From contig JBBIJJ010000206.1 of assembly GCA_037446035.1 (NCBI GenBank), forward strand, positions 1-6,426: a stretch of 6,426 nt of DNA, read 5' to 3'. The translations under genes were made by a program, and so were the position numbers. Position 1 is the first letter of the stretch. The number at the start of each line of letters is the position of its first letter. The notes under the pieces were generated by a model. The model made no database searches and was not told the DNA's origin. It saw nothing but the letters and a program-made list of their open reading frames with translations. This DNA is from DSNY01 sp037446035. GTDB taxonomy: Bacteria > Pseudomonadota > Gammaproteobacteria > Burkholderiales > Burkholderiaceae_F. This document shows, in pieces, positions 1 to 6,335 of this stretch.

Positions 1-3
1 TCG

Positions 4-1725
4 ATGTCGATGAACCGACGCGAATTCATGCAAGTGCTGGCGGTCGCCGCCGCGGCCGGCATGCCGATCGCCGCGCGCGATGTGCTCGCGCAGCAGCCCG
101 ATGCGGCACGCCGGCTCTACGAAGTGCCGCGCTTCGGCAACGTGCACTTTCTGCATTTTACCGACTGCCATGCGCAGCTTCTGCCCGTGTACTTCCGCGA
201 GCCGAGCGTGAACCTCGGCATCGCGGACGCGCGCGGCAAGGCGCCGCATCTGGTCGGCGAGCATCTGCTGAAGCACTTCGGCATCGCGCCGAAGTCGATC
301 GAGGCGCATGCGTTCACTTTTCTCGACTTCGAAGCCGCCGCGCGCACCTATGGCAAGGTCGGCGGTTTCGCGCATCTGGCCACACTGGTCAAGCGGATGC
401 GGGCATCGCGCCCCGGCGCACTGCTGCTCGATGGCGGCGATACCTGGCAGGGTTCGGGCACCGCGTTGTGGACCAACGGCCAGGACATGGTCGATGCCTG
501 CAAGCTGCTCGGCGTCGACATCATGACGCCGCACTGGGAGATGACGCTGGGTGCCAAGCGCGTGCAGGAGATCGTCGAGCGCGACTTCAAGGGGAAGATC
601 GACTTCGTCGCGCAGAACGTCACGACCGCCGACTTCGGCGATCAGGTCTTCCCGCCGTACGTGATGCGCGAAATGAACGGCGTCAAGGTCGCGGTGATCG
701 GCCAGGCGTTCCCGTACACGCCGATCGCCAACCCGCGCTATTTGATCCCCGACTGGAGCTTCGGCATCAAGGACGACACGATGCAGAAGTTCGTCGACGA
801 GGCGCGCGGCCGGGGCGCGCAGGTCGTCGTCGTGCTCAGCCACAATGGCATGGACGTCGATCTGAAGATGGCTTCGCGCGTGCGCGGCATCGACGCGATC
901 CTGGGCGGCCATACGCACGACGGCGTGCCGGCGCCGACGATCGTCCGCAACGCAGGCGGGCAGACGCTGGTGACGAACGCCGGCAGCAACGGCAAGTTCC
1001 TCGGCGTGCTCGACCTCGACGTCAAGGACGGCAAGGTCGTCGACTTCCGCTACAAGCTGCTGCCGGTGTTCGCCAACCTGTTGCCGGCCGACGCGCAGAT
1101 GGACGCTTTCATCAAGCGGGTGCGCGCGCCGTTCGAGACCAAGCTCGGCGAGAAGCTCGCGGTCACCGAAGGGCTGCTGTACCGGCGCGGCAACTTCAAC
1201 GGCACCTTCGACCAGTTGATCTGCGACGCGCTGATGGCGGTCAAGGGTGCGCAGATCGCGTTTTCGCCGGGATTCCGATGGGGGACGACCCTGCTGCCGG
1301 GGCAGACGATCCTGATGGAGAACGTGCTCGACCAGACGGCGATCACGTATCCGTATACGACGCTGAACGACCTGTCCGGCGAGATGATCAAGACCATCCT
1401 CGAGGATGTCGCCGACAATCTGTTCAACCCCGATCCGTACTTGCAACAGGGCGGCGACATGGTGCGCGTCGGCGGGCTGCAGTACACGATCGATCCGAAC
1501 GCTAAGATGGGCAGCCGCATCTCCGACATGCGGCTCGACGGCAAACCGATCGACCCGAAGAAGACCTACAAGGTCGCCGGCTGGGCGCCGGTGGCCGAAG
1601 GCGCGCAGGGCGAGCCGATCTGGGATGTCGTCGCCCGCTATCTGCGCGAGCAGAAAGTGCTCAAGCCGCGCAGGCTGAACCTGCCGACGATCAAGGGCGT
1701 GCAGGGCAATCCGGGCATCGCGTGA
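4..1725 (+). CDS. soxB: SoxB, sulfate thiohydrolase of the Sox thiosulfate-oxidation system
   Basis: SoxB hydrolyses the sulfonate group from cysteine-bound thiosulfonate on the SoxY carrier and releases sulfate in the periplasm. The 573-residue product has the usual family length. A Tat signal is visible: twin arginines R5-R6 in NRREFMQV, a hydrophobic stretch at about 9-23, and a likely cleavage after VLA (residue 29). The metallophosphoesterase/5'-nucleotidase fold follows: TDCHAQ (D54, H56), LLDGGD (D146), SHNG (H280) and GGHTHD (H303, H305), which are the expected metal ligands by family alignment. The SoxB-typical GNFNGTFDQLI stands at 396-406, starting the C-terminal domain. Where SoxB normally reads GHWE this protein has PHWE (176-179). 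The ATG at 4 is taken because many SoxB proteins begin MSxxRREF; ATG at 10 is an alternative. The upstream ribosome-binding site lies off the window. The thioredoxin-like gene follows closely, so one transcript is likely. Confidence 0.97.
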   Translation: MSMNRREFMQVLAVAAAAGMPIAARDVLAQQPDAARRLYEVPRFGNVHFLHFTDCHAQLLPVYFREPSVNLGIADARGKAPHLVGEHLLKHFGIAPKSIEAHAFTFLDFEAAARTYGKVGGFAHLATLVKRMRASRPGALLLDGGDTWQGSGTALWTNGQDMVDACKLLGVDIMTPHWEMTLGAKRVQEIVERDFKGKIDFVAQNVTTADFGDQVFPPYVMREMNGVKVAVIGQAFPYTPIANPRYLIPDWSFGIKDDTMQKFVDEARGRGAQVVVVLSHNGMDVDLKMASRVRGIDAILGGHTHDGVPAPTIVRNAGGQTLVTNAGSNGKFLGVLDLDVKDGKVVDFRYKLLPVFANLLPADAQMDAFIKRVRAPFETKLGEKLAVTEGLLYRRGNFNGTFDQLICDALMAVKGAQIAFSPGFRWGTTLLPGQTILMENVLDQTAITYPYTTLNDLSGEMIKTILEDVADNLFNPDPYLQQGGDMVRVGGLQYTIDPNAKMGSRISDMRLDGKPIDPKKTYKVAGWAPVAEGAQGEPIWDVVARYLREQKVLKPRRLNLPTIKGVQGNPGIA

Positions 1726-1777
1726 TGCAGCGGCGAGGTCAACGCGATCGCGGGGTCGGGTGCTGACACGTGTCTTG

Positions 1778-2284
1778 ATGCGGGCCGGCCACGGCCGCGC
1801 GCAGCGGCGGCGCCTGCTGGTTTCCGCGGCGATGCTGGCAGGCCTTAGCCTGCGGCTCGCTCCGGTGTTGGCGTCGGAAGCGGGCACGCTGCCGCAGATC
1901 GACGACGTGCGGTCGTTGGCGGCGCGGGTGCAGCGCGAGCGGGTGCCGCTGCTGCTTTTCTTCACGACGCCGGGTTGCCCCTATTGCCAGATCGTACGGC
2001 GCCAATATCTTGAGCCGCGCGCACGCGATCCGCGCGCCGGCGTGCTGATCCGCGAGGTCGACATCGTCGGCCGGCGCAGCTTTGTCGACATCGACGGCCA
2101 GCCGATCACCGAGGCGCGGTTCGCAGCGCGGTTCGGTGCACGCGTCGTTCCGGTCGTACTGCTGGTCGACGCAAACCTCGCCCCGCTCGGCGACCCTCTG
2201 GTCGGTCTCGACGCGGCGGGCTTCTACGAGAGCTATCTCGCCAACGCGATCGAAGCGGCGACTGCCAGGCTGCGCGCGCGCTGA
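1778..2284 (+). CDS. Exported thioredoxin-fold protein (SoxW-like) downstream of soxB
   Basis: A small periplasmic thiol-disulfide protein of 168 residues. It opens with a basic segment (RAQRRR, residues 7-12), then a hydrophobic signal core ending near PVLASEAG, so cleavage after the VLA is likely. The mature part has the thioredoxin pattern: a beta strand (VPLLLFFTT), the redox pair in GCPYC (C67, C70) and the cis-proline loop RVVPVVLLVD (P125). It has no lipobox and no extra domain. By context it probably keeps SoxY or another Sox protein reduced or exchanges its thiol, as proposed for SoxW and SoxS; this is inference. ATG 1778 gives a normal-length signal n-region. A GTG at 1760 in the same frame would add six residues and has a weak GGGG upstream; neither start has a strong ribosome-binding site. 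Only 34-52 bases separate it from soxB. The exact family name is uncertain. Confidence 0.85.
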   Translation: MRAGHGRAQRRRLLVSAAMLAGLSLRLAPVLASEAGTLPQIDDVRSLAARVQRERVPLLLFFTTPGCPYCQIVRRQYLEPRARDPRAGVLIREVDIVGRRSFVDIDGQPITEARFAARFGARVVPVVLLVDANLAPLGDPLVGLDAAGFYESYLANAIEAATARLRAR

Positions 2285-2294
2285 CGCCGATTGC

Positions 2295-2310
2295 GCGCGG
2301 TGGACCGCGC
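2295..2310 (+). terminator. Candidate hairpin after the sox genes
   Basis: GCGCGG (2295-2300) can pair with CCGCGC (2305-2310) around a four-base loop, ten bases after the stop codon of the thioredoxin-like gene. No run of T follows, so it is not a classical intrinsic terminator. It could slow polymerase or protect the 3' end of the sox transcript. In DNA this rich in G+C a six-pair stem may also be chance. Confidence 0.25.
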
Positions 2311-2344
2311 CGACAGTACGGTGCGCCGCACGCGCCGCTTACGG

Positions 2345-2357
2345 CACAATGCGCGCC
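2345..2357 (+). promoter_or_regulatory. Possible -10 box and GC-rich discriminator of the tRNA gene
   Basis: CACAAT (2345-2350) matches four of six bases of TATAAT and is followed by GCGCGCC, a GC-rich discriminator of the kind found at stringently controlled stable-RNA promoters. A start near 2358 would leave a leader of only a few bases before the tRNA. The -35 position about 17 bases upstream (near 2322-2327) does not resemble TTGACA, so the call is tentative. Transcription could also read in from the sox genes. Confidence 0.35.
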
Positions 2358-2360
2358 TTC

Positions 2361-2450
2361 GGAGGCGTGGCCGAGCGGTTTAAGGCAGCAGACTTGAAAT
2401 CTGCCGTGGGGGCAACTCCACCGTGAGTTCGAATCTCACCGCCTCCGCCA
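2361..2450 (+). tRNA. tRNA-Ser(UGA)
   Basis: A complete 90-base class II tRNA. The acceptor arms GGAGGCG (2361-2367) and CGCCTCC (2440-2446) pair fully, followed by discriminator G2447 and an encoded CCA (2448-2450). The anticodon stem GCAGA/TCTGC (2388-2392, 2400-2404) encloses loop CTTGAAA with anticodon TGA at 2395-2397, which reads UCA (and by wobble other UCN) serine codons. The long variable arm (GTGGGGGCAACTCCAC) and the G discriminator are serine identity features. The T arm GTGAG-TTCGAAT-CTCAC is intact. The 3' end of this gene is repeated exactly downstream. Confidence 0.98.
2432..2450 (+). repeat. tRNA 3'-end direct repeat, copy 1 (att-like)
   Basis: AATCTCACCGCCTCCGCCA covers part of the T loop, the 3' side of the T stem, the 3' acceptor strand, the discriminator and CCA. 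The same 19 bases recur at 2570-2588. Identity stops at both ends of the 19 bases. The 3' part of a tRNA gene is a favoured crossover site for tyrosine integrases. Confidence 0.9.
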
Positions 2451-2569
2451 CCGGTCGCTCGAGAGTTCGCGGAGCGAGCGTCCGGGGGACGCTCGCGACG
2501 GCCGCCCGCAGGGCGGGCCCGAGCGACGCGAGGACCGAGGCGGCCGCGCAGCCAGCGCGGTCGCCGAGC
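2451..2569. other. 119-bp spacer between the two tRNA-end copies, with nested inverted repeats
   Basis: There is no convincing gene in this stretch. It is very rich in G+C and foldable. GCGAGCGTCC (2474-2483) and GGACGCTCGC (2487-2496) form a perfect ten-pair hairpin with a GGG loop. GCCCGC (2504-2509) and GCGGGC (2513-2518) form a second hairpin. Outside both, GTCGCTCG (2454-2461) can pair with CGAGCGAC (2520-2527), giving a possible three-way junction. An alternative pairing, CGGCCGCC (2499-2506) with GGCGGCCG (2539-2546), would compete. No T run follows, so a classical terminator is not supported. It may be the remains of, or all of, a small element inserted at the tRNA. Confidence 0.6.
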
Positions 2570-2588
2570 AATCTCACCGCCTCCGCCA
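2570..2588 (+). repeat. tRNA 3'-end direct repeat, copy 2 (att-like, orphan)
   Basis: Exact 19-base copy of the tRNA-Ser 3' end at 2432-2450, spaced 138 bases from it start to start. Upstream there is no GTGAG partner for its T stem and no anticodon arm, so this is not a second tRNA gene but an isolated 3' fragment. If an element inserted at the tRNA, this copy would be the displaced original end and the far attachment site. The start codon of the ABC ATPase lies 45 bases beyond it. Confidence 0.88.
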
Positions 2589-2633
2589 ATTCGTAAACGA
2601 CAAGACTGCGGGTCCCGCGCCCGCGCCCGACGC

Positions 2634-4133
2634 ATGCCGGCTCGTCTGCAGCTGACGAACATCACCAAGCGCTACCCGGCGGTGCTGGCCAACGATGCCG
2701 TGTCGCTCGAAGTGGCCGCGGGCGAAATCCATGCGGTGCTCGGCGAAAACGGTGCCGGCAAGAGCACGCTGATGAGAATCGTCGCGGGCGAGGTGCAGCC
2801 GGACGCGGGCGCCATCGCCTTCGACGGCCGCGCGGTCGCGATCGCCAGTCCGCAGGTCGCGCGCGCGCTCGGCATCGCGATGGTGCACCAGCATTTCGCG
2901 CTGTTCGACTCGCTGACGGTGGCGGAGAACGTCGCGCTCGGCCTGCCGACCGTGCCGCCGGCGGCCGAACTGCGGCGCGAACTCGGCGCGGCCGCCGCGC
3001 GCTACGGGTTGGCGATCGACTCGCAGCGTCGGGTGCACGAGCTGTCGACCGGCGAACGCCAGCGCGTCGAAATCCTGCGCGCGCTGCTGGCGCGGCCGCG
3101 TCTTCTGATCATGGACGAGCCGACTTCGGTACTGACGCCGCCGGCGGTCGACGCGCTGTTCGCCACGCTGCGCCGGCTCGCCGCCGACGGTCTGGCAGTG
3201 CTTTTCATCAGCCACAAGCTCGACGAGATCCGGCGGCTCGCCGATCGCTGCACGGTCATGCGCGCCGGCCGCGTGGTCGCCACCGTCGATCCCAGGCACG
3301 AGAGCGAAGCGAGCTTGGCACGGCTGATGATCGGCGGACAGCCGCCGCAGATCGCCGCGCACGACACCCCGCCGGGCGCGCCACGCCTGGTTGCCGACGG
3401 TCTGCGCCTGCGCGTCGTGACGGATCCGCCGCTTGCGTTCACGCTGCACGCGGGTGAGATCGTCGGCATCGCCGGCATTTCGGGCAACGGCCAGCGTGCG
3501 CTCGTGGCGGCGCTCGCCGGCGAAGTGCCGCTGGCCGCCGGGACACTGTCGCTCGACGGCCGCTCGTTGCTTGGCCTGGGTCCGCGCGAGCGACGCGCGC
3601 TCGGACTGCGCTACGTGCCCGGGGAAAGGCTGCGGCACGGTGCCGTGCCCGAGCTGACGCTCGCGGAAAACGCGCTGCTGACCGGCGATGCGCTGCATCG
3701 GCACGGTTTCATCCTGCCGGCGGCGATGCGCGAGTTTGCGCGGCGCGTGATCGAGCGCTTCGACGTGCGCTGTCCCGGTCCCGAAGCGGCGGCCGCGAGC
3801 CTGTCGGGCGGCAATCTGCAGAAGTTCATCGTCGGCCGCGAGATCGAAGGCGCGCCGCGCGCGTTGGTCGTCGACCAGCCGACCTGGGGTGTCGACGTGG
3901 GTGCCGCCGCCGCGATCCGCAATGCGCTGATCGCACTGCGCGCGCAGGGCTGCGCGATCCTGGTCGTGTCCGAGGAACTCGACGAGCTGTTCGAGATCTG
4001 CGACCGCATCATGGTGATGGCGCGCGGGCGGCTGTCGCCCGCGGTGCCGGCGCGTTCGGTGTCGCTCGAGACGATCGGTCGCTGGATGTCCGGCCTGTGG
4101 GACGCGCACGCGGGGACCGAGGCCGCGCGATGA
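2634..4133 (+). CDS. BMP-family ABC importer, double-domain ATP-binding protein
   Basis: Cytoplasmic ATPase of a nucleoside/simple-sugar-type ABC importer, related to NupO (YufO) of Bacillus subtilis. The 499 residues form two fused nucleotide-binding domains. Domain 1 is canonical except for its signature: Walker A GENGAGKST (37-45), Q-loop VHQHF (Q86), signature LSTGERQ (137-143), Walker B LLIMDEPTS (157-165) and switch histidine H194. Domain 2 is degenerate: GISGNGQRA (281-289) lacks the Walker A lysine, the signature LSGGN (390-394) is present, Walker B reads VVDQPTWG with Q415 where the catalytic glutamate normally stands, and SEELDE (446-451) has no switch histidine. Such asymmetry is usual in this family, so domain 1 probably does most of the hydrolysis. 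No clear ribosome-binding site precedes ATG 2634. The stop overlaps the next start (ATGA), so translation is probably coupled. The substrate cannot be read from the sequence; nucleosides or purines are the likeliest by family. Confidence 0.95.
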   Translation: MPARLQLTNITKRYPAVLANDAVSLEVAAGEIHAVLGENGAGKSTLMRIVAGEVQPDAGAIAFDGRAVAIASPQVARALGIAMVHQHFALFDSLTVAENVALGLPTVPPAAELRRELGAAAARYGLAIDSQRRVHELSTGERQRVEILRALLARPRLLIMDEPTSVLTPPAVDALFATLRRLAADGLAVLFISHKLDEIRRLADRCTVMRAGRVVATVDPRHESEASLARLMIGGQPPQIAAHDTPPGAPRLVADGLRLRVVTDPPLAFTLHAGEIVGIAGISGNGQRALVAALAGEVPLAAGTLSLDGRSLLGLGPRERRALGLRYVPGERLRHGAVPELTLAENALLTGDALHRHGFILPAAMREFARRVIERFDVRCPGPEAAAASLSGGNLQKFIVGREIEGAPRALVVDQPTWGVDVGAAAAIRNALIALRAQGCAILVVSEELDELFEICDRIMVMARGRLSPAVPARSVSLETIGRWMSGLWDAHAGTEAAR

Positions 4134-5209
4134 GACTGCCGTTCGCGCTTGTACCGCGCGCCGAGCCCTCGCGTCTGGCCGTGTGGCTGTCGCCGCTGGT
4201 GGCGCTGGCGGCAACCGTCGCCTGCGGCATGCTGCTGTTCGGACTGCTCGGCAAGAGTCCGTGGCAGGCGGTCGCCGTGTTCTTCGTCGAGCCGCTCGTG
4301 TCGCTGCGCGGGTGGGGCGAAGTGGGGCTGAAAGCCACGCCCCTCGTGCTGTGCGCGATCGGGCTGGCGCTTTGTTTCCGCGCGAACGTCTGGAACATCG
4401 GCGCCGAAGGGCAGTTGATCGCCGGCGCAATCGCCGGCGGCGGCGTCGCCCTGCTGGCGAGCCGCGATTCGAGCGGCGCGCTCGTCGGCGCGGTGCTCCT
4501 TGCGGCCGCCACGGGCGGCATGGGGTGGGCTGCGCTCACTGCGTGGTTGCGCGACCGCTTTCATGCCAACGAAATCCTCGTCAGTCTGATGCTCGTGTAC
4601 GTGGCGCAGCTGCTGCTGAGCTATCTGGTGCACGGCCCGTGGAAGGATCCGGCGGGCTTCGGCTTCCCGCAGAGCCCGCTGTTCGAGCCGGCGGCGCGGA
4701 TGCCGATCCTGCTGCCGGGCACCCGCCTGCATCTGGGATTCGCGCTTGCGCTGATGGCAGCCGCAGCGGCGTGGCTGGTGCTGGCGCGCGGCTTCATCGG
4801 GTTCCAGTTGCGCGTCGTCGGGCTGGCACCGCAGGCGGCACGTTACGCCGGTTTCTCCGACCGGCGGATCCTGTGGACCGTGCTGCTCGCCTCGGGTGCG
4901 CTCGCCGGCATCGCCGGAGCGGCTGAGGCGACCGGGCCGGTCGGGCAGCTCACGCCGTCGATCTCGCCCGGCTATGGATTCGCGGCGATCATCGTCGCGT
5001 TCGTCGGGCGCCTGCATCCGGCGGGCATCGTCGGCGCGGCTTTCGTGATGGCGCTGTTTTACATCGGTGGCGAACTGGCGCAGTCGCGGCTGGGCCTGCC
5101 GTCTTCGCTGACCGGCGTCTATCAGGGACTGCTGCTGCTGTTCCTGCTCGCTTGCGACACTCTCGTTCACCATCGGCTGCGCTGGCGGCGCACCGTGGCG
5201 GTTGGCTGA
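4130..5209 (+). CDS. BMP-family ABC importer, permease 1 (NupP/YufP type)
   Basis: Inner-membrane subunit of the importer, 359 residues with many hydrophobic segments (from about 17-40 to 330-343). Family marks are NVWNIGAEGQL (86-96), HANEILVSLMLVYVA (145-159), the HGPWKDPAGFGFPQSPLF region (168-185), the cytoplasmic coupling segment GLAPQAARYAGFSDRR (231-246) expected to dock on the ATPase, and SISPGYGFAAIIVAFVGR (277-294). ATG 4130 is chosen because it overlaps the ATPase stop as ATGA and has GAGG seven bases upstream (4119-4122). A GTG at 4097 in frame would add eleven arginine-rich residues and is less likely. The stop TGA overlaps the next start as TGATG. The first codons (4138-4170) have a diverged copy downstream of the operon at 6200-6232. 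Confidence 0.95.
   Translation: MRLPFALVPRAEPSRLAVWLSPLVALAATVACGMLLFGLLGKSPWQAVAVFFVEPLVSLRGWGEVGLKATPLVLCAIGLALCFRANVWNIGAEGQLIAGAIAGGGVALLASRDSSGALVGAVLLAAATGGMGWAALTAWLRDRFHANEILVSLMLVYVAQLLLSYLVHGPWKDPAGFGFPQSPLFEPAARMPILLPGTRLHLGFALALMAAAAAWLVLARGFIGFQLRVVGLAPQAARYAGFSDRRILWTVLLASGALAGIAGAAEATGPVGQLTPSISPGYGFAAIIVAFVGRLHPAGIVGAAFVMALFYIGGELAQSRLGLPSSLTGVYQGLLLLFLLACDTLVHHRLRWRRTVAVG
4138..4170 (+). repeat. 5' coding end of permease 1, source of a downstream near-copy
   Basis: These 33 bases encode PFALVPRAEPS near the start of permease 1. They match 6200-6232 in the same orientation at 28 of 33 positions, with no gaps. The first 25 bases differ at only two positions. Confidence 0.6.
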
Positions 5210-6129
5210 TGGAAGCGCTACCGCTGCTCGTGGCCGCGATGCTGAACGCCGGCACGCCGCTGCTGCTGGCCGCGCTCGGCGTCGTCGTCAGCGAGCGCAG
5301 CGGGGTGGTCAACCTCGGCGTCGAGGGCATGATGCTGGTCGCCGCGGTCGTCGCGTTCGCCGTCACGCACACCACGCATGCGTACGCGCTCGGCTTCGCT
5401 GCCGGCGCGCTGGCGGCAGCCGCGCTGGCGGTCGCGTTCGCGATCTTCGCGATCGGCCTGCATACCAACCAGTACGCGACGGGGCTGGCGCTCGCGCTCG
5501 CCGGTGCCGGGCTGTCGGCATTCATCGGTCTGCCGTACTCGGGCGAGAGTCTGCCCGCGCGGCCGCCCGCCGGCATCGCCGTGCTGCGCGACTGGCCCGT
5601 GCTGGGAACGATGCTGTTCTCGCACCACGCGCTCGTGTACGGCTCCTGGGCGCTGGCGGTCGCGGTGGGATGGTTTCTGTACCGCACGCGTTGGGGGCTC
5701 GTGCTGCGGGCGGTCGGCGAATCGCCGGAGTCGGCGCATGCGCTCGGCTACCCGGTGCGCGCGATCCGCGTGGCGGCACTCGCGTTCGGCGGCGCCTGCG
5801 CCGGACTGGCCGGCGCGTACCTGTCGACGATCTACACGCCACTATGGGCCGAGGGCATGGTCGCCGGACGCGGCTGGATCGCGCTCGCGCTCGTGGTGTT
5901 CGCGACGTGGCGGCCTGGGCGCGTCGTCGTCGGCGCCTACCTGTTCGGCGGCGTCACGATGCTGCAGCTGCACCTTCAGGGCGAGGGGATCCAGGTGCCT
6001 TCGCAGATCATGTCGATGGCCCCGTACCTCGCCACGATCGTGGTGCTCGCGCTGACTTCGCGCAACCCGCGCTGGATCCGGCTGAACATGCCGGCCTCGC
6101 TCGGCAAACCGTTCAATCCGAACGCGTAG
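5209..6129 (+). CDS. BMP-family ABC importer, permease 2 (NupQ/YufQ type)
   Basis: Second and shorter inner-membrane subunit, 306 residues, expected to pair with permease 1 as a heterodimer. It carries the family motif GVVNLGVEGMMLVAA (32-46), the counterpart of NIGAEGQ in its partner. The predicted coupling helix is GESPESAHALGYPV (170-183). GRGWIALALVVFATW (220-234) is another conserved stretch of this family. Hydrophobic segments fill most of the chain, and the C-terminus is short and polar (PASLGKPFNPNA). ATG 5209 overlaps the stop of the previous gene (TGATG), which fits translational coupling; an in-frame TTG at 5152 would overlap permease 1 by 58 bases and is rejected. It is the last gene in the window. 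In many such operons the binding lipoprotein gene or a purine-catabolism enzyme is adjacent, but neither is seen before the window ends. Confidence 0.95.
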   Translation: MEALPLLVAAMLNAGTPLLLAALGVVVSERSGVVNLGVEGMMLVAAVVAFAVTHTTHAYALGFAAGALAAAALAVAFAIFAIGLHTNQYATGLALALAGAGLSAFIGLPYSGESLPARPPAGIAVLRDWPVLGTMLFSHHALVYGSWALAVAVGWFLYRTRWGLVLRAVGESPESAHALGYPVRAIRVAALAFGGACAGLAGAYLSTIYTPLWAEGMVAGRGWIALALVVFATWRPGRVVVGAYLFGGVTMLQLHLQGEGIQVPSQIMSMAPYLATIVVLALTSRNPRWIRLNMPASLGKPFNPNA

Positions 6130-6199
6130 GCGCATGTGCACCGCGCGCGAGCGAGCGTTTGCAGGTGCGTGACCGCGTCAACCGGCGTCTGTGTCGCGC

Positions 6200-6232
6200 G
6201 CCGTTCGCGCTCGTTCCGCGCGCCCACCCGTC
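6200..6232 (+). repeat. Near-copy of the permease 1 N-terminal coding sequence
   Basis: Read in the matching frame this segment gives PFALVPRAHPS against PFALVPRAEPS in permease 1. Of the five base differences, four are silent third-position changes (CTT/CTC, GTA/GTT, CCC/CCG, TCG/TCC) and one position changes Glu to His (GAG/CAC, two bases apart counted within the alignment as the remaining mismatches). No start codon with a ribosome-binding site and no permease-like continuation follow, so it is at most a gene fragment. Around it, 6130-6289 holds nothing else recognisable except a perfect 12-base palindrome GACGCATGCGTC at 6241-6252. Confidence 0.5.
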
Positions 6233-6292
6233 CCCCGCGCGACGCATGCGTCTCGCTGCGCGACAGCGATGTCGCCCCGAGGCGCGACACGC

Positions 6293-6330
6293 CGAGGGAT
6301 CTCGGCGCTGCGAGCCGCTGAGATTCCTCG
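6293..6330. repeat. Long imperfect palindrome downstream of the ABC operon
   Basis: CGAGGGATCTCGGCG (6293-6307) pairs with CGCTGAGATTCCTCG (6316-6330) over 15 positions, 13 Watson-Crick and two G-T, around an eight-base loop. Inside it, CGCCGAG/CTCGGCG (6290-6296, 6301-6307) can form an alternative seven-pair hairpin. A third overlapping fold is ATTCC..GCC with GGC..GGAAT (6323-6345). The first structure could act as a transcript 3'-end stabiliser or factor-dependent terminator for the importer operon, but no T run follows. The GAGATTCCTCG...CTCGGAATGAC layout resembles short palindromic repeats dispersed between genes in many bacteria; that is recalled, not searched. Confidence 0.7.
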
Positions 6331-6335
6331 CCTTT

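Noticed and set aside
2474..2496. Intrinsic terminator after the tRNA
   Set aside because: The hairpin is strong, but the following bases are G+C-rich with no T run, so it fails the usual definition.
2451..2569. Integrase or toxin-type small gene inside the tRNA-bounded segment
   Set aside because: At 119 bases the segment is too short for an integrase, and no frame shows a start with a ribosome-binding site and plausible small-protein composition.
2570..2588. Second tRNA gene or tRNA pseudogene
   Set aside because: Only the last 19 bases of the tRNA are present; no 5' acceptor strand, D arm, anticodon arm or T-stem partner lies upstream.
2589..2633. Riboswitch or clear promoter in front of the importer operon
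   Set aside because: The 45 bases before the ATPase start show no convincing -35/-10 pair, no purine-riboswitch core and no Shine-Dalgarno sequence. The promoter may be in or before the repeat region, but I cannot place it.
2574..4430. Long open frame on the - strand (618 codons) across the ABC ATPase
   Set aside because: It is composed of Arg, Ala and Gln-rich sequence without domain motifs and mirrors the GC-biased codons of the real + strand gene.
3611..5173. Long open frame on the - strand (520 codons) opposite the ATPase end and permease 1
   Set aside because: Low-complexity Arg/Gln-rich translation and complete overlap with two clear ABC genes make it an antisense shadow.
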